Source: Tiliqua scincoides | Taxonomy: Eukaryota > Chordata > Lepidosauria > Squamata > Scincidae | NCBI RefSeq assembly: GCF_035046505.1 | Contig: NC_089822.1 | Coordinates: forward strand, 108,145,307 to 108,209,306 | DNA length: 64,000 nt | Direction: 5' to 3' | Notes under the pieces: model-generated | The model's database searches: none | The model's input: the letters and a program-made list of their open reading frames with translations, nothing else | What the model was told of the DNA's origin: nothing | Made by a program: the position numbers and the translations under genes | Shown: piece by piece, positions 12,909 through 24,790 of the stretch | Position numbering within the stretch: position 1 is the first letter of the stretch | Layout of the letters: each line of letters starts with the position of its first letter

Positions 12909-13412
12909 GTCTAGCGCATCCTGGGATGTCAGCTCTCAATACATATATTCATGTAAGCCTCTGGCATGGTGCATATTTGCGGGTTTGCTGCATGTACACA
13001 GAGGCCTCTTGTGGGGCATGGTGTTTATGACATCACTGACTATATGTCCCATGGAAGGCCATCCTGTCCAGTCCATGATACATCCTATGGAGGCCTCTGG
13101 TACATCATGCACTATTGTAGTATAATGACACTACTGTTCAGCTATATTTTATTTTTTTATTTTACAGCCTACTTTTTTATCTAAAAGATCACAGACTGAC
13201 TCACAAAAGTACCTAAAAATGCAATACAATAATTGAAACATATTGTCACCATAAAAAGTAACAAGCCATCAAAATCAGCAAGAATCATGCAAATTAAAAT
13301 ACAAACAGTAGAATGCAAATTATTTTAAGCAGCAGAATAAAACACCTAGCTCTTTCACCCTACCTAAAAATGAGGATGGAGGGAGCAAGCCTCATCTCTC
13401 TAAGAAGTAACA

Positions 13413-13496
13413 GCCCAATCCTATCCAGTTTCCTGGGAGTAAGCCCCATTAACTGCAATGGAACTTACTTCTGAGTAGACATACATAGGATTGGGC
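13413..13496. mobile_element. 84-bp TIR element (mini-MITE)
   Basis: It starts GCCCAATCCTAT and ends ATAGGATTGGGC, a perfect 12-bp terminal inverted repeat. The interior GGGAGTAAGCCCCATT…GAACTTACTTCTGAGTAGAC is itself partly self-complementary. Relatives occur at 34609-34696, 37613-37705, 23691-23783 and 58590-58848. Confidence 0.7.
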
Positions 13497-13697
13497 TCTG
13501 AGTTCTGAAACTTTGGTGCTGCTATCAAAAAAGCTGTCTCCCTGGTACCCACCTGGTACCCTGCCTTTGCTCATGGCAGGCTGGAGAATGAGGTCTCTTC
13601 AGCGTATCTCAAAGCTCAAGCTGGGATATAAGACATTTTAAAAGCCTTCACATGTGTGAATGATAAATCATAGATTTAACATAACCTACTAGACTGA

Positions 13698-13832
13698 GGG
13701 CCCAATCCTATCCAATTTTCCAGCATCGGTACAGCTGCAATACAGCCCCATGGTATGGGAACAATACCTTAAGGAGGCCTCTGAGACTGCCTCTCCACCA
13801 CAGGATGCAGTGCATACCCATTGGTACGGCAG
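13698..13832. mobile_element. Truncated TIR MITE of the CAATCCTAWCC family
   Basis: It starts GGGCCCAATCCTATCCAATT and contains AAGGAGGCCTCTGAGACTGC and CAGGATGCAGTGCATACCC, the same internal phrases as the copies at 20517-20694 and 62793-62971. The right end is replaced at about 13833 by the start of another CCCAATCCTAT repeat. Confidence 0.6.
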
Positions 13833-15046
13833 CAGCCCAATCCTATCAAATACCTCCCCACACGCACTGATGCAGCCATGCCACTAGAGTGAATGCTGCA
13901 TCTTGCGAGAGGAGGCAGTCCTAGAGGTCTCCTCTTTGTAGGGCAACATTTGTCTCCTTGTCTGAGGGTAAACCTCTACCACCTGTATGGGTCTACTTGG
14001 ACCTGTGCCAATACAACTCTGAGTAAACCCAGGATGGCAGATTGAAGAGGAGAGGAGGAGAGGATATTAGTGGCACTGCAGCCGCCAGTGCTGCCCCCTT
14101 CCCAGCCTAGATCGCCCTCCTCCCAACCCTGATCTGCTGCCAGTTCCTTCCCACCCTCATCCCATCTGCCTATTCTGCCTTCTTTTCACACACACCCCAC
14201 ACTGACTTACCAGCACCAGAGGAAGCAGGTAAAGTGCTGGCATGCCGCTGAGGCCACTCAACACTTCCTGCAGTGGCCCAGGTGCATAAAACAGTGTGTC
14301 GCATTTCACAACAGCTCTAAAGGACCTTATACTGCCGGAGCACAAATTCTGCCAGTGTGCGGCCCTGTTAGAATTTGGGCATGAATGATAAAACCTGGTA
14401 AGCCTTACTTCTGTATCAGACCAATCTTTCATCATCCTTCCCCACCCAGAACCATCCATTCCCACATAGCTTCTGCTTGGGATGGAATTCTACACAATTC
14501 TTCCATTCTTAGTCAGGGTCAGTAGGAGTGTGATCTGTTCAAGTGGCACTGATCAGTCCTGGAAACCCTTAGGAATGTCACACTGTGCACTTGCATTCGT
14601 TTTGACTCCTGGCCTGAATGTTTATGCTTCTCCAAATACTTGGATACAGTACAGCCATTAAGCAAAACCACCTGCCTCAACAGCTGGAGACTACATGAAA
14701 TCAAACAATGGAGAGGACCATGAACAACAGGAGTGCTCCTGGGACTGTAGATTTAGCCAGTAGATTTTCTGTTAAAATCTCTTGCTTGGAAGTTTGTTTA
14801 GTGCTGAGCAAATAAAACAGAATGAAACCTCTTCTGTAGACTTGACACATCTCTTCCAGCTGTGGTTGACAACTCTGACTGAAGCGATTTGTGAAGCATT
14901 TTTCCCCTAGCATGACGTAATGTCACAAAACCAAGGAGGCCCTGTTAAAATCCCCAGGATTGCTTTCAATAATGACTTGGAACATTAATGCTGATTCCTG
15001 GAGATTCCAGGTCAATCCTGAAGGTTTGGTAATCCTACAACTAAAT

Positions 15047-15270
15047 CAGTGACTTTCAACCTGGTGGCACACTGACAAGGCGCTGAAACCGTCAAGGTAC
15101 ACCATTGGTTTTTTTGAACAATTTTTTTTTTTTTTTGAGAGAGAGAGGAACACTATGCTGCCGGTTTACATCCCCCAATGGCCCTGCTAATAAATGACCC
15201 TCTCACAGACATACCTGTGGACCGTCTGCAGCACACCAATGTGCCACAGCACACTGGTTGGAAATTGCTC
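15047..15270. mobile_element. hAT-type MITE (CAGTGATTTTCAACC family)
   Basis: The left end is CAGTGACTTTCAACC. The right end GGTTGGAAATTGCTC is a decayed inverted copy. Flanks AACTAAAT and CACTAGAT match at 6 of 8 positions. The same element lies in the opposite direction at 23986-24166, with shared internal phrases about GGTGTGCC and CTGCCGG. A 15-base T run interrupts it near 15121. Confidence 0.65.
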
Positions 15271-15797
15271 CACTAGATAGTCCTCAGACACAAAGGCTCA
15301 TAATTAAAAAATATGTGAAGTTCTAACCACACCCATGCCTGCCACATATGCTCCCTATTCTCCCAGCTGACTGAACTGCCCACTATTGTTTGCAGATTTG
15401 ATCCCAAATCAAGCAGAAGCCCCCTGGGTTGATCGCTGTGGGACCTTAGCTGTTTCTTCTGCATTGGGAAGGGAATTGAGTATTTAAAATGCTCTCCCTT
15501 GTCATACCCTGCCTACATATATAAAACAAACATGTCAGGGAGGAAATGCTGTTTGTTTATTTACTGCCCTTCCACTAATTTCTCGGGGCGCTTTTATAAT
15601 TTCTCAGGGCACTTTTATAACAATTCTAATAAAAATATAAAATAATTACAATAATTAAAACAGCTTTTAAAACCAGCAGCTAAAATGAATAAGCAATTAA
15701 AAAGCCTGAGGGAATCAGGGTGCCTTTGATGGGTGCCAATAATGTACACAAATGTGCGTAAATCCATTGCAGATGCTACCTAAATGAATCTGTTATA

Positions 15798-15945
15798 ATG
15801 GTTGGCGACCTTCAGTCTCGAAAGACTCTGGTATAAGCCTACAGCACCCAGTATTCCCAGGTAGTCTCCCATCCAAGTACTAACCAGACCTGCCCCTGCT
15901 TAGCTTCTAAGATCAGACAAGATCAGGCATGTACAGGGTAACAGT
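15798..15945 (-). mobile_element. 5S rRNA-derived SINE, full length, with TSD
   Basis: The minus strand reads as the body of 5S rRNA (GCTAAGCAGGGGCAGGTCTG, then GGATGGGAGACTACCTGGG) followed by a tail ending CTGAAGGTCGCCAACC. A 13-bp TSD, TGAATCTGTTATA, lies at 15785-15797 and 15946-15958. The 5S internal promoter (A box, C box) is still recognisable. It is a SINE and not a functional 5S gene, because it has the extra tail and TSDs. Confidence 0.93.
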
Positions 15946-15959
15946 TGAATCTGTTATAG

Positions 15960-18370
15960 TGTGGTAGGAAACTGCTGGTCCCTAGGCTGTAGTACAGGTA
16001 CTTAGTGATGTTTCTTTGGGGGGAGGATCTCACAGAAGGGGCCACCACTGAGAAGGATTCTCTCTTGTTGCCCCCTGCCTCATTTCAGGTGGTTGGGTGC
16101 TCAAAGAGAAAGCTCCAAAGTATCTTACTGTCATGGCATGGCCAGCCTTTGGAGCTGAGGGGCTCAATGGAAAACACTTGGGGGGACCCACCCCCATGCC
16201 CTCCTACTCACCAGCATGAGTGGCAGCAGTGAGGCATCTTGCAGCAGCGTCACCATGAACAGATTCAGGGGGCAATTTCAAGCCAATTGGACCCCAGGGT
16301 GGCCAGAAGGGAGCAACGTGCTGCTCGCTGCGCTATCCTTACAACACCTTGGCATGGAAGATTCCATGCTGGAGTGTCAGCTACAGAGTGAGGTGCTGGC
16401 TGCAGCTGTGGGTGCTCCACTCACTGACCCAGTGTGGGGCCCCTCCAGGCGCGGGGCCCAATTTGGCCAAGTTGGTCAAATTGCCCAAAGGCAGGCCTTG
16501 TGTCATGGGCAGGTTAAAGTGGACACAGGTCCTTTTGCAAGTGCTGAAGTTCCAAGCAATACAGGACTTGAAAAGTCAGCAACAGGACTCTGAATTGTGC
16601 TTGAAAATGGGCTGGAAGCTAAAAGGTTCTCTTGGTATTGGTGAAATGTGACCCCGGTGTCTGGTCTCTGTATTCGGAACTAACTTTCCAAACAGTCTTC
16701 AAGGGTAGCCCCAAGGGTAGCCACAAGCACAACAGTCAATCCTGAAAGTGAAAAGAGCGTGCACAGCTGTGGCCGAACTTTCTCACCCTAGGCCAGACAT
16801 CTCCCTGGCATGTTAACATTTTGTGTAGGGATAGCATTTCAAGCATTTGATCTCTCCCAATCTGAAACAGTGTGTACAAATCACATCAGGGCTTCTGCTC
16901 ATCTCTTTTAGGCTAAGGGGGAGTGTTTGGTTGCCTGGCTGGTCTACTGTAGTCACTTCAGAAGTACTCCACATTCCTCTTTTCCCATGGAACCAGAAGT
17001 TTCCTACTTCACTGTGACAGATTCATCTGGGCAGCATTTGCATCATATTTGCGCACATTTTCCCCTGGTTGGACAGGTAAAACTTCTGGAGAAAGGACAA
17101 ATTGGGGGGGGGGGAGAGAGAGAGTGAGACACAGAGAGTTTCACTCAGCTGAAGCAATAAGGAAATAAGAGGAAGTCAGTTGATTCAGCAACCCCAGTTC
17201 TTGTGGCACTGCAAACCACTGGCTCCTGGGCCTGGAGACTTGGAAATGCTGCAAGAAAGGGGCGGGAAGGAGGCTGCCCTACTTGTGGAGGCCAAATTGC
17301 ATCAGCCCAGCCATCTCCTTTGAATTATATTTCCATCCCTCCCCTTTGGCAAGCCTCTATCTATAATCTCAATGTTTTTCGGCTCCCGCAGGCAATAAAT
17401 GTCCTTGCAGTCTTATTCTTTCCTTCATATAGAACATGCACACAGTACGCCTTTTTCTTTTCTCAGGCCTGTTGTGGATGAATTTTGCCACAACTGCCTG
17501 GAGTTCAGGTTTTTTTTTTTCCTTTTTTTAATGTACAGGTTTGTGTAATTCCCCCTGGAATTGATGACAGCTCTTGGGAGCTGGAGTTTCCAAGGCAGCC
17601 ATGGGAGCGGCAGCAGCCTTGAGAAAATAGGTTAGGGATATTTTTGAAAGTTAGGGGTGCTCCCTGTTTCCAGCCAGTCCTTCCACCACCCTCCCAGCTT
17701 CTCCTTCCTAATGTTTGGAGGCTCCTCAGATCCCCTGAATGTGTGCATTTAAATGCAGCCAGATCTCTCTTGCCAGCTGAGCTAAGCTGGGGGCCTCCCT
17801 CTTTAGATAGATTTTGCTGTTGGTCAGAAGTAGTGTGCCTTGGGGGGGGGGATAGGAATGGCTCTGTATCCAGGTGCACCCAAATGTATCTCCTTCCAAA
17901 TCCTACCAAAATGCTTTCTGTCTGAGTGTTGGCGTGATTTCAGCAGTTGGGATGTTACCTGAGTTTGCAATTCATAGCATCCCATTTGCAGAGGTGTCTA
18001 GTGGGACAAGGTGAGGTGGCTGCCTCCGGGCCAAACTACACCTGACATTAAACCCATCATTTATTACTGAGTACAAGAGGAAGTGAGTTCAGGAGAAAAC
18101 AGGAAAGAGTGACCTTTGCTTTACGGAATAGCCGCAGGGGGACCCAACTCAACACATGGGAAGGAGAGTTTACACTTTCCCCCATACCACCTTCCCACTG
18201 AAAATCACCCTTGAAAGCTTCAGGGTAACTGGCACAGGAACATTGGCACAGAGGAAACTATTCACCTTTGTTCCATGTGCTGTGTTCCAAAGCCAGACTG
18301 AGTCCCCACAGCATTTCGGGGGGGGGGTACTAAAAAGGGGCACTTTCAGCCTTTTCCAGAGTTCCTAACC
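15960..18370. other. Gene-free stretch
   Basis: Several short frames, the longest 125 codons at 16216-16593 (+), show no recognisable domain, start context or codon bias that would support a gene. Poly-G runs occur near 17104, 17841 and 18310. Confidence 0.35.
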
Positions 18371-18378
18371 ATCAGTTC

Positions 18379-18516
18379 AACTTGCACATCCCTGATCTTG
18401 TCTGATCTCAGAAGCTAAGCAGGGTCAGGCCTGGTTAGTACTTGGATGGGAGACCGCCTGGGAATACTGGGTGCTGCAGGCTTATACCATAGTCTTGCGA
18501 GACTGAAGGTTGCCAA
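18379..18516 (+). mobile_element. 5S rRNA-derived SINE
   Basis: Contains GATCTTGTCTGATCTCAGAA, GCTAAGCAGGGTCAGGCCTG and GGATGGGAGACCGCCTGGG, nearly identical to vertebrate 5S rRNA. The shared tail follows, with the hairpin AGTCT-TGCG-AGACT. No clear TSD was seen. The start is approximate. Confidence 0.92.
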
Positions 18517-19682
18517 GCACAAAATCAGGGCTGGCTGATGGAGGTGGTGCCTCAAGAAGCAACTTGGTGATAGAAGCACACTTGTGTCCATCTGCTCATC
18601 TCCACTGCTTATCCTCTTCCTCCCACTCCTTGGATTGGAAAAGGGAGAAGGGGACAAAGCAGAAAAACAAGGGTGCAGTACTGGGCTAGAGTGTCAGAGA
18701 TGCTCTGGTCCACCAGTCTCCTCTCCTCCCTGCATCCTCACTCACTCTGTTTTCACCTTTTTTCTCTAGTCCATGGAGCGGGATTTGCAGAGGCTGGCAT
18801 GTCACCAGATGGGAGGCAGCATCTGACCTGCTGCCTTGGGCACTGAGAGGTCTTAGATCAGCCCTGCATGAAGTGTGGTTTGGCCCTCAGTCAGCAGATC
18901 TGGGGGGTGGCATTAAGAGCAATAACAGAATGGAGGACAGAGGAGCCCAGCCATCCAATCCTGCACAAGCCCCACGGAAATTATTGGGTACTGCGCGAGA
19001 CCACAGTAAAGCTTTCTTGTGCAACTCTCATTCATTTCAATGAGCATATGCAGGAACATCTCAGTGGATTATTGTGCCCCATATTAATGTGGAGGGGGGG
19101 GGGTGAACTACCAGTTGGGACTTCCTCTCTGCAGACACCCCAATTTCTCGGGCAACGCAGCTAATTCGGGATGTGGGTCATCTTATTATAGCCAAGAAGA
19201 CCACATCATAGCTATGCCTGGAGCTTCCACAGCAGCATGTCAGGTTTTGTACTCCAGCAGCCCCTTTTCTCTTCACATCTGTGAAAGCACTGCACTGGGG
19301 AGCAGAGCATGACGGGATGCAAGCAAAACACAGGCTGGACTGCCACATCTGCACTCTTGCTAAATATAGCCCTGGAATGGAGCCACCCATTTCCACGCTC
19401 ACTCTGCCACACAGGCGATCTCCAGCACAAACAGCGCCCTTGCCTGTTTTCCAAGGCTCTGTCGCCCCCTGGTGGTGCATTGCGAGAACCGCGCTCCTCG
19501 TCCCCACCCCGCCTAAAGGAGCTTGCGAGACATTTCTCTCTGCGTTTTAAAATGCAACATTAAAGCTTCCTAAAATGGAGTTGCTGCTTCTTTTGAATCC
19601 AAAATGAAGGCGCTTGGGTAGCAGAACCAGTAGAATTTTTTTTTTTTTTAAAGTGGTGGGAGGAGGCAGGAAAGACATGTTT

Positions 19683-19765
19683 TTGAAATAAATAAATAAA
19701 TAAGTAAATAAGTAAGTAAGTAAATAAATAAATAAATACGCAAGCAAGCCAGCAAGCAAGCCACA
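19683..19765. repeat. Tetranucleotide array (AAAT/AAGT/AAGC)n
   Basis: AATA units grade into AAGT and then AAGC/CAGC units, a drifting tetranucleotide microsatellite. Confidence 0.9.
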
Positions 19766-19794
19766 ATTCACAATGTGGACAAATTTTACGAATT

Positions 19795-19796
<2 letters not shown>

Positions 19797-19829
<33 letters not shown>
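19797..19829. repeat. (CA)n microsatellite
   Basis: About 16 uninterrupted CA dinucleotides just after the tetranucleotide array. Confidence 0.93.
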
Positions 19830-19831
<2 letters not shown>

Positions 19832-20516
19832 ACAGAGCAGGCAGAAGGGGCAGCATCAAAGCACTGCAAGAGAGTCTGTTGCAGGGGAAAAAAACCAGTG
19901 ATCACTGAAAATCAGTGATGACTACAATCACTGCTCAGGCTGAAGGAGGGGGGGGGGGACCTGGAAAAAAAAAAGGCTCCTGGAGATTTGCAACTGTTTT
20001 GTCAATAAGGATTACCTGCAGCAGAGATTATTTGCGCACTCTCATGGAGTGCCTGTTCTAATGGAATCTGGACAAACCTGAGACCCAGCTGAGAAGGGTT
20101 TGGTGCGCATAGGAAGAGATTGTGATCTGTTAACAAATGCTTTGCAAACCAGAGCTGTGTGAAAGCAGCTGATCGAGTATGGCCATTGGTTTTCTCAGTG
20201 CTATGGTGGAAATGGAGAACCGATGTCCGCACCTAGCGCAGTCGATCCAGTCAGTCATCAAAACTGCTGGGCATGTTTGGATTTCAAGAGCTGTAGCCAG
20301 AGGCCTGGACTGGATCACATATAAAAAGATGCTGCTTGGCCCTACTCTCCTACAAACTCAGGCTGCAAGACTGCAACACTTTTCTGGGAATAAGCTCCAT
20401 TGAGCACAGCAGGTCTTACTTCTGAGTAGACACGCCTAAGACTGTGCTCTCAGTGCGTGCCTCCAGACACTAGCAGCTAGGCACCTCTCTCACTGATAGG
20501 CTGTTAGGGGCAATAG

Positions 20517-20694
20517 GACCCAATCCTGTCCAACAGTCCACTGCCAATGCAGCCTTGCCAATGGAGCATGCACTGCATCCTGTGGTGGGGTACAAGTTAT
20601 GGAGGCCTCCTCAAGATACGGGAATGTTTGTTCCCTTATCTTGGGGCTGCATTACAGGTGTATCAGCACTGGAAAGTTGGTTAGGATTGGGTTC
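20517..20694. mobile_element. TIR MITE (CAATCCTAWCC family)
   Basis: Ends GACCCAATCCTGTCCAAC and GTTGGTTAGGATTGGGTTC are inverted repeats of about 18 bp with two mismatches. The interior has a small hairpin (GGGAATGTTTGTTCCC) and the phrase GCATGCACTGCATCCTG shared with the copies at 13698 and 62793. Confidence 0.72.
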
Positions 20695-20699
20695 TTAGT

Positions 20700-22450
20700 C
20701 TTTCCATCGCTCTCCTAAAGATCAAGATGGTTGCGGGAGCTCTAGGAAACTAGAGGTTGCCTGGGAGGCCTCTGTGGCATGCACAGGCATAAGAAAACAC
20801 CAGATGTAGAAGAAAATGGAAATTCCATTCAAATGCTGCAGGGTTTCTCAAACTGTGGGTCGCAGCCTGATTGTTAGTGGTTCGTGAAGCTGTAACTGAC
20901 AAACTAATAGCAGAAGAGGAAAACACATCGAACCCTATGAAAAGTGAAACTTGCAAGTAGACAACCACGCCTTGGTCCATTGTGAAGGACAGGCCAAGAG
21001 GAATCCAGTGCCACCAGAATGGTCCTGATCCGATGAACGCAGCCCCCCCAAAAAACAACCAAGAAGGAAGTCCCTCCCTTCAAGTTCACAAACGTACTGA
21101 GCCCAATGGAAAGCAAAACTAAGCCACGTGGTCACATTTATGAGTAATCAAGCAGGCCTTGGCTTGTGTGGAAGGTCAGGCAAAGGGAAGTGCAAGGCTT
21201 CCACAAAGGTCCCAATCCAATGAATGTGGAGAGCAACTGCCCTTCTTTACCGCAGCAGGGCATCTTTTCCAGTGGCTATTGCATGGCCCTTTTCTGTATT
21301 TTTTTTTTTTTTTTTTAAGATTGTGAGCCCCTTGGGGACAGGGAACCATTTCTTCATTTATTTTGCCACTTTGTGAACTACTGCTATTGAAAAGCAGCAT
21401 ATAAGTATTCTTAACTGATTGATTATCTGTTTCTTGCCATCGTCTGCCAAGAATGGAATCCACTGGCTGGCCAAACTATAACATGATTTTAAAATATTAG
21501 ATAGGACTATAGAGGAAAGAGTCATCAATGGTTAAATTGGCTTTACTGTGTCTCCGAAAGCAAGGCAACTTTCCATATACTCCCTGGCAACCTGGGAGGG
21601 GTTCTGCATTTCTAAGGGAAGTTTGTGCTCCCAGCCCTGTGTTAAGGGTTGCTCTCCTTCTGATGAACCACATGCAACCAGAGTGAGGTTTTTGGTTTTT
21701 CAGGTGGATGCCCTTAGAGGTGAAAGGCACTCTGCTTATACTCAGAAGCATTTTGCTTGAGTGCTTTAATTTCTGAAAACAAACATGTGGAAACCCGAGT
21801 AAGAATATCTCATAACTGGCAGTTTATTTGGAGAAGTAGCATATGATTTAGCAGAGGGCACATGTCTTTCACATTTTAAAATCTATAACATTTGATTTTA
21901 TTCATATCTATGCAATTAAATAACTTTCAACACGTCAAGCTACCTATGCTTGTGTTTTGGTTATTATCCTACAAACCCTATTGAAAAATACTTGAGTTGT
22001 TCAGGAGCCCTTCAATGTGCAGAAGAACTTCCCAGCGCCCCATATTAATTAGTGGGATGGGGATAGTGCCATAGCTCTGTGATAGATAGGTGCAGCCTCC
22101 TCTCCCGAGCACTTGGGGAAAATGCCACTTCCTTTCCTCCCCCACTGCTCCATGTAAAGTGGCTGGGTAGGGAGGATGCTGGGAGCAGAGAGGTCTTGCT
22201 CACAGGATCCTCCCATCCTGGCTCTCTCAAAGAAGGTAGGACAGCTGAGGAAGAGATGGTGATGACAATGAGGTAGGTAGGTAGGGTGCATGCTGGAGCA
22301 GGGTCATGTGGTGGCATGCATGCTGGTGTGAGGTGCTGTCGCATAGGCTGGCAAGGGGTGCTGAATTTGTGGTGGGTAAAGGAATTTGCTACTGTTTTGG
22401 GCAAAGAATTGGCACAGCTGCGGGCCACCCTTAATGGTAACTGCCCAACC
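20700..22450. other. Gene-free stretch
   Basis: It includes a hAT-like end (GGGTTTCTCAAACTGTGGGT) near 20840 and a SINE 3' tail with GATTGTGAGCCCCTTGGGGA at about 21319-21420, the same tail type as at 40105. No host gene was recognised. Confidence 0.45.
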
Positions 22451-22453
22451 TGT

Positions 22454-22764
22454 ATAAGAACATAAGATGAGCCCTGATTGATCAGGCCAAAGCCTCATCT
22501 AGTCCAGTTTTCTGTACCTTACAGTGGCCCACCAGATGCCTCTGTATAGATACCTGTATAGTGTTGCTACTTCCTTTCATCTGACATTCAGAGAAAGCCT
22601 ACTTCTAAGACTTCTAGGTTGCACATCTTCTACTTCTAGGTTGCACATACCTATCATGGCTTGTAATTTGTGACAGATGTTTTCCCCGTCAGTCTGTCCA
22701 ATCCCCCTTTAAAAGCATCTAGGCCAAGTGTCATCATCACATCCTGTGGCAAGGAGTTTCACAG
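22454..22764 (-). mobile_element. CR1/L3 LINE 3' fragment
   Basis: Starts ATAAGAACATAAGATGAGCC and carries the family phrases ATCTAGTCCAGT, CAGTGGCCCACCAGATGCC and CCTTTAAAAGCATCTAGGCC. It ends at GGCAAGGAGTTTCACAG, where a tRNA-type SINE follows. Confidence 0.88.
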
Positions 22765-22926
22765 TAATTCTACATGCAGAAGATCCCAGGTTCAGTTCCT
22801 GGCAGCTCTAGGTAGGGATAGGAAAAGACCCTATGTCTGAAACTCTGTAGAGCTGCTGACAGGCAGTGGTCAGTACTGACCTACATGGATCAGTAGTCTG
22901 ACTCAATGAGGGCAGCTTCCTTTTTC
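22765..22926 (+). mobile_element. tRNA-derived SINE, 5'-truncated
   Basis: Reads GCAGAAGATCCCAGGTTCAG (a tRNA box B region), then a body ending GTCTGACTCAATGAGGGCAG and CTTCC. It is the same family as 41447-41648 and 60774-60955. The A-box half is missing. Confidence 0.75.
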
Positions 22927-23985
22927 TGTCTGGACTTTCCTTCTCCTACCCCCACTGGTCTTGGGCCAGCCCTGTCACCAAGTGAATTGTTAAGAGAAGA
23001 TTTTGTGCTGAGTAAGATTTTAAAAATATCTGAAAGTTCCTTGCTGTAGCAGAACAACATTAAATATTGAAACAGTGGTTATATTGGGTCTGATTCAACC
23101 CCCAAAAAGCTGGCTTGCACAGTGGAAACAGATGCTTGGGCTGCTTTTTTTTCTCTCCCCCCCCCCCTTTTAGAGCACACACTTTTAAAGTAAGAGATCA
23201 GCGTTTTGCAACTGGTAAATGTTGTGCATTGGAAAGCGTTCAAAATGTGTGCACCAGGATGGGCTGAGGGTGCAGTTCTGCTAATGCAACCAAGAAAAAA
23301 GAGACATTTGGGCATTCAGCAAAAACACAACAGGACATGCCTGTGGGGAGTGTTCCATAAAGGCAGAGCCCACAGGATTGTGGGTAAACTGGTTGCAAAA
23401 CCTTCTCATCCCAAGAGCAAACTGTTTAATTATGAAACGTCTGCTTTTAGTAAACTGGGCCAAAGTGCTAAAGAGAGGTTCCTCTTTCCACAGCCCACTC
23501 CAGATCTGTCGACACCTCTGTAGGTTTTTCAGTCCCCCTCCTCCTCCTGAAGTGGGTACTTGCTGGAGAAATGCAACAAGAAAGCAAAGAGGGAAGGGAA
23601 GACCCTGGGCCCAAGCTGAGTCATGAAAGGAAACCTTCCGCTGCTCACAACTTCTCAGGGCTACAGTGAAGACTCTGCAGGCTCAGGGCACAATCCTAAC
23701 CAGGTCTGTTCAGAAGTAAGTCCTATTTTGTTAAATGGGGCTTACTTTCAGGAAAGTGTGGTTAGGATGGCAGCCTTAATGGGACTGAGGGTGGCCAACA
23801 GAGCAAAGACTACATGTTGCGGTGCTGATCCCTCCCTTGCCCACCAAAACAAAGTACTGATATGGAACCACTGTTATGCACCAGTGATGGGCAAGATCTC
23901 CCAGCTCACCTCAGAACTGAGTGAACTTTCCTGAGCTTTTTTTGAGAGAGATATAAACTGAGAAGGGCCATAGGGAGGCCTAGAC

Positions 23986-24166
23986 CAGTGATTTTCAGCC
24001 ACTGGCATATTGGTGTGCCACTAATGGTCCACAAGTATGCCATGGGTGGTTGGGGAAACGTCATTTCTTAGTAGGGCCGTTGGGGGATGTGAGACCCCCA
24101 CCGGCAGCGTGGTGTGCCTTGACAATTTTAGCACCTTGTCAGTTTGCAGTGATATGAAAAATTGAT
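23986..24166. mobile_element. hAT-type MITE (CAGTGATTTTCAACC family)
   Basis: Starts CAGTGATTTTCAGCCACTGG and ends with an inverted decayed copy (GATATGAAAAATTGATGG). The interior TTAGTAGGGCCGTTGGGGGA is the reverse complement of sequence in the copy at 15047. Confidence 0.6.
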
Positions 24167-24359
24167 GGTCACTTATGAACAAGTGCTAGTCCCAGTGCAG
24201 AACTTTAGGGGCACTCTCTTCATATTTTTCTTCATTTTTTCAGCTCTCCATTTATTCCTCCTCTTTGCTTCCTGTTCTTTAACCAGTGACCCATCCACAA
24301 GGAGACCTGAGCTTCAAATACTGATGAAGAAAGCCTCCCTGGCAGCTCTTAACCACTAG

Positions 24360-24790
24360 GCTGGTCCGGACAAGAGCAGGCAGGTCCTTCAGGCAACACA
24401 GTCATTCACTGTTCAGGGCTCAAAAGGTCAGCACCAGCAGTTTGAAATGAATTTAGAAACAACCAGTAATCAGTGGAGGAGCTGTTGTAACAACAACACT
24501 TGATACCCACCACCCAAGGCATCCCACGTAGAGCGCATTATACTAATCTCATCTTGATGTCACCAAGGCATTTATCGCTATGGCCATATCTGGTATCTCC
24601 AGAAACAGGTGCGGTTGGCACACCAAACAGTTTGGGACAAAAGTGCTCCTGGCAGCAGTTAATACATGAGTCTCCAGGCTGAAATCATATCTAGGCCCTG
24701 TGAATCTAGGAGTGCTGCCCAGTCTGGCACAAACTGAATCCCTGTGTCTGTAACTGCAGGTTTACTGTCCAGTGGTACTGCAGTATTGTC
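24360..24790. mobile_element. Degenerate LINE-like repeat, family unassigned
   Basis: Phrases such as TCTCATCTTGATGTCACCAA, CAGAAACAGGTGCGGTTGGC and AACCAGTAATCAGTGGAGG resemble a widespread old vertebrate LINE 3' region as I recall it. No coding frame survives. The assignment rests on memory of the pattern only. Confidence 0.4.

Larger units (their letters stand above)
18520..20510. other. Gene-free stretch with simple repeats
   Basis: It holds poly-G runs near 19093 and 19948 and two simple repeats annotated separately. No coding or RNA gene was recognised. An old mini-MITE fragment with GGGAATAAGCTCCATTGAGC lies near 20385-20450. Confidence 0.4.

Noticed and set aside
16216-16593. 125-codon + strand frame
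   Set aside because: No domain, no plausible splice context, and it overlaps a second frame of similar length; GC-rich chance frame.
18379-18516. 5S ribosomal RNA gene
   Set aside because: The body matches 5S rRNA, but it has an extra 35-bp tail shared with a LINE, is dispersed in single copies, and the cleaner copies have TSDs. It is a SINE.
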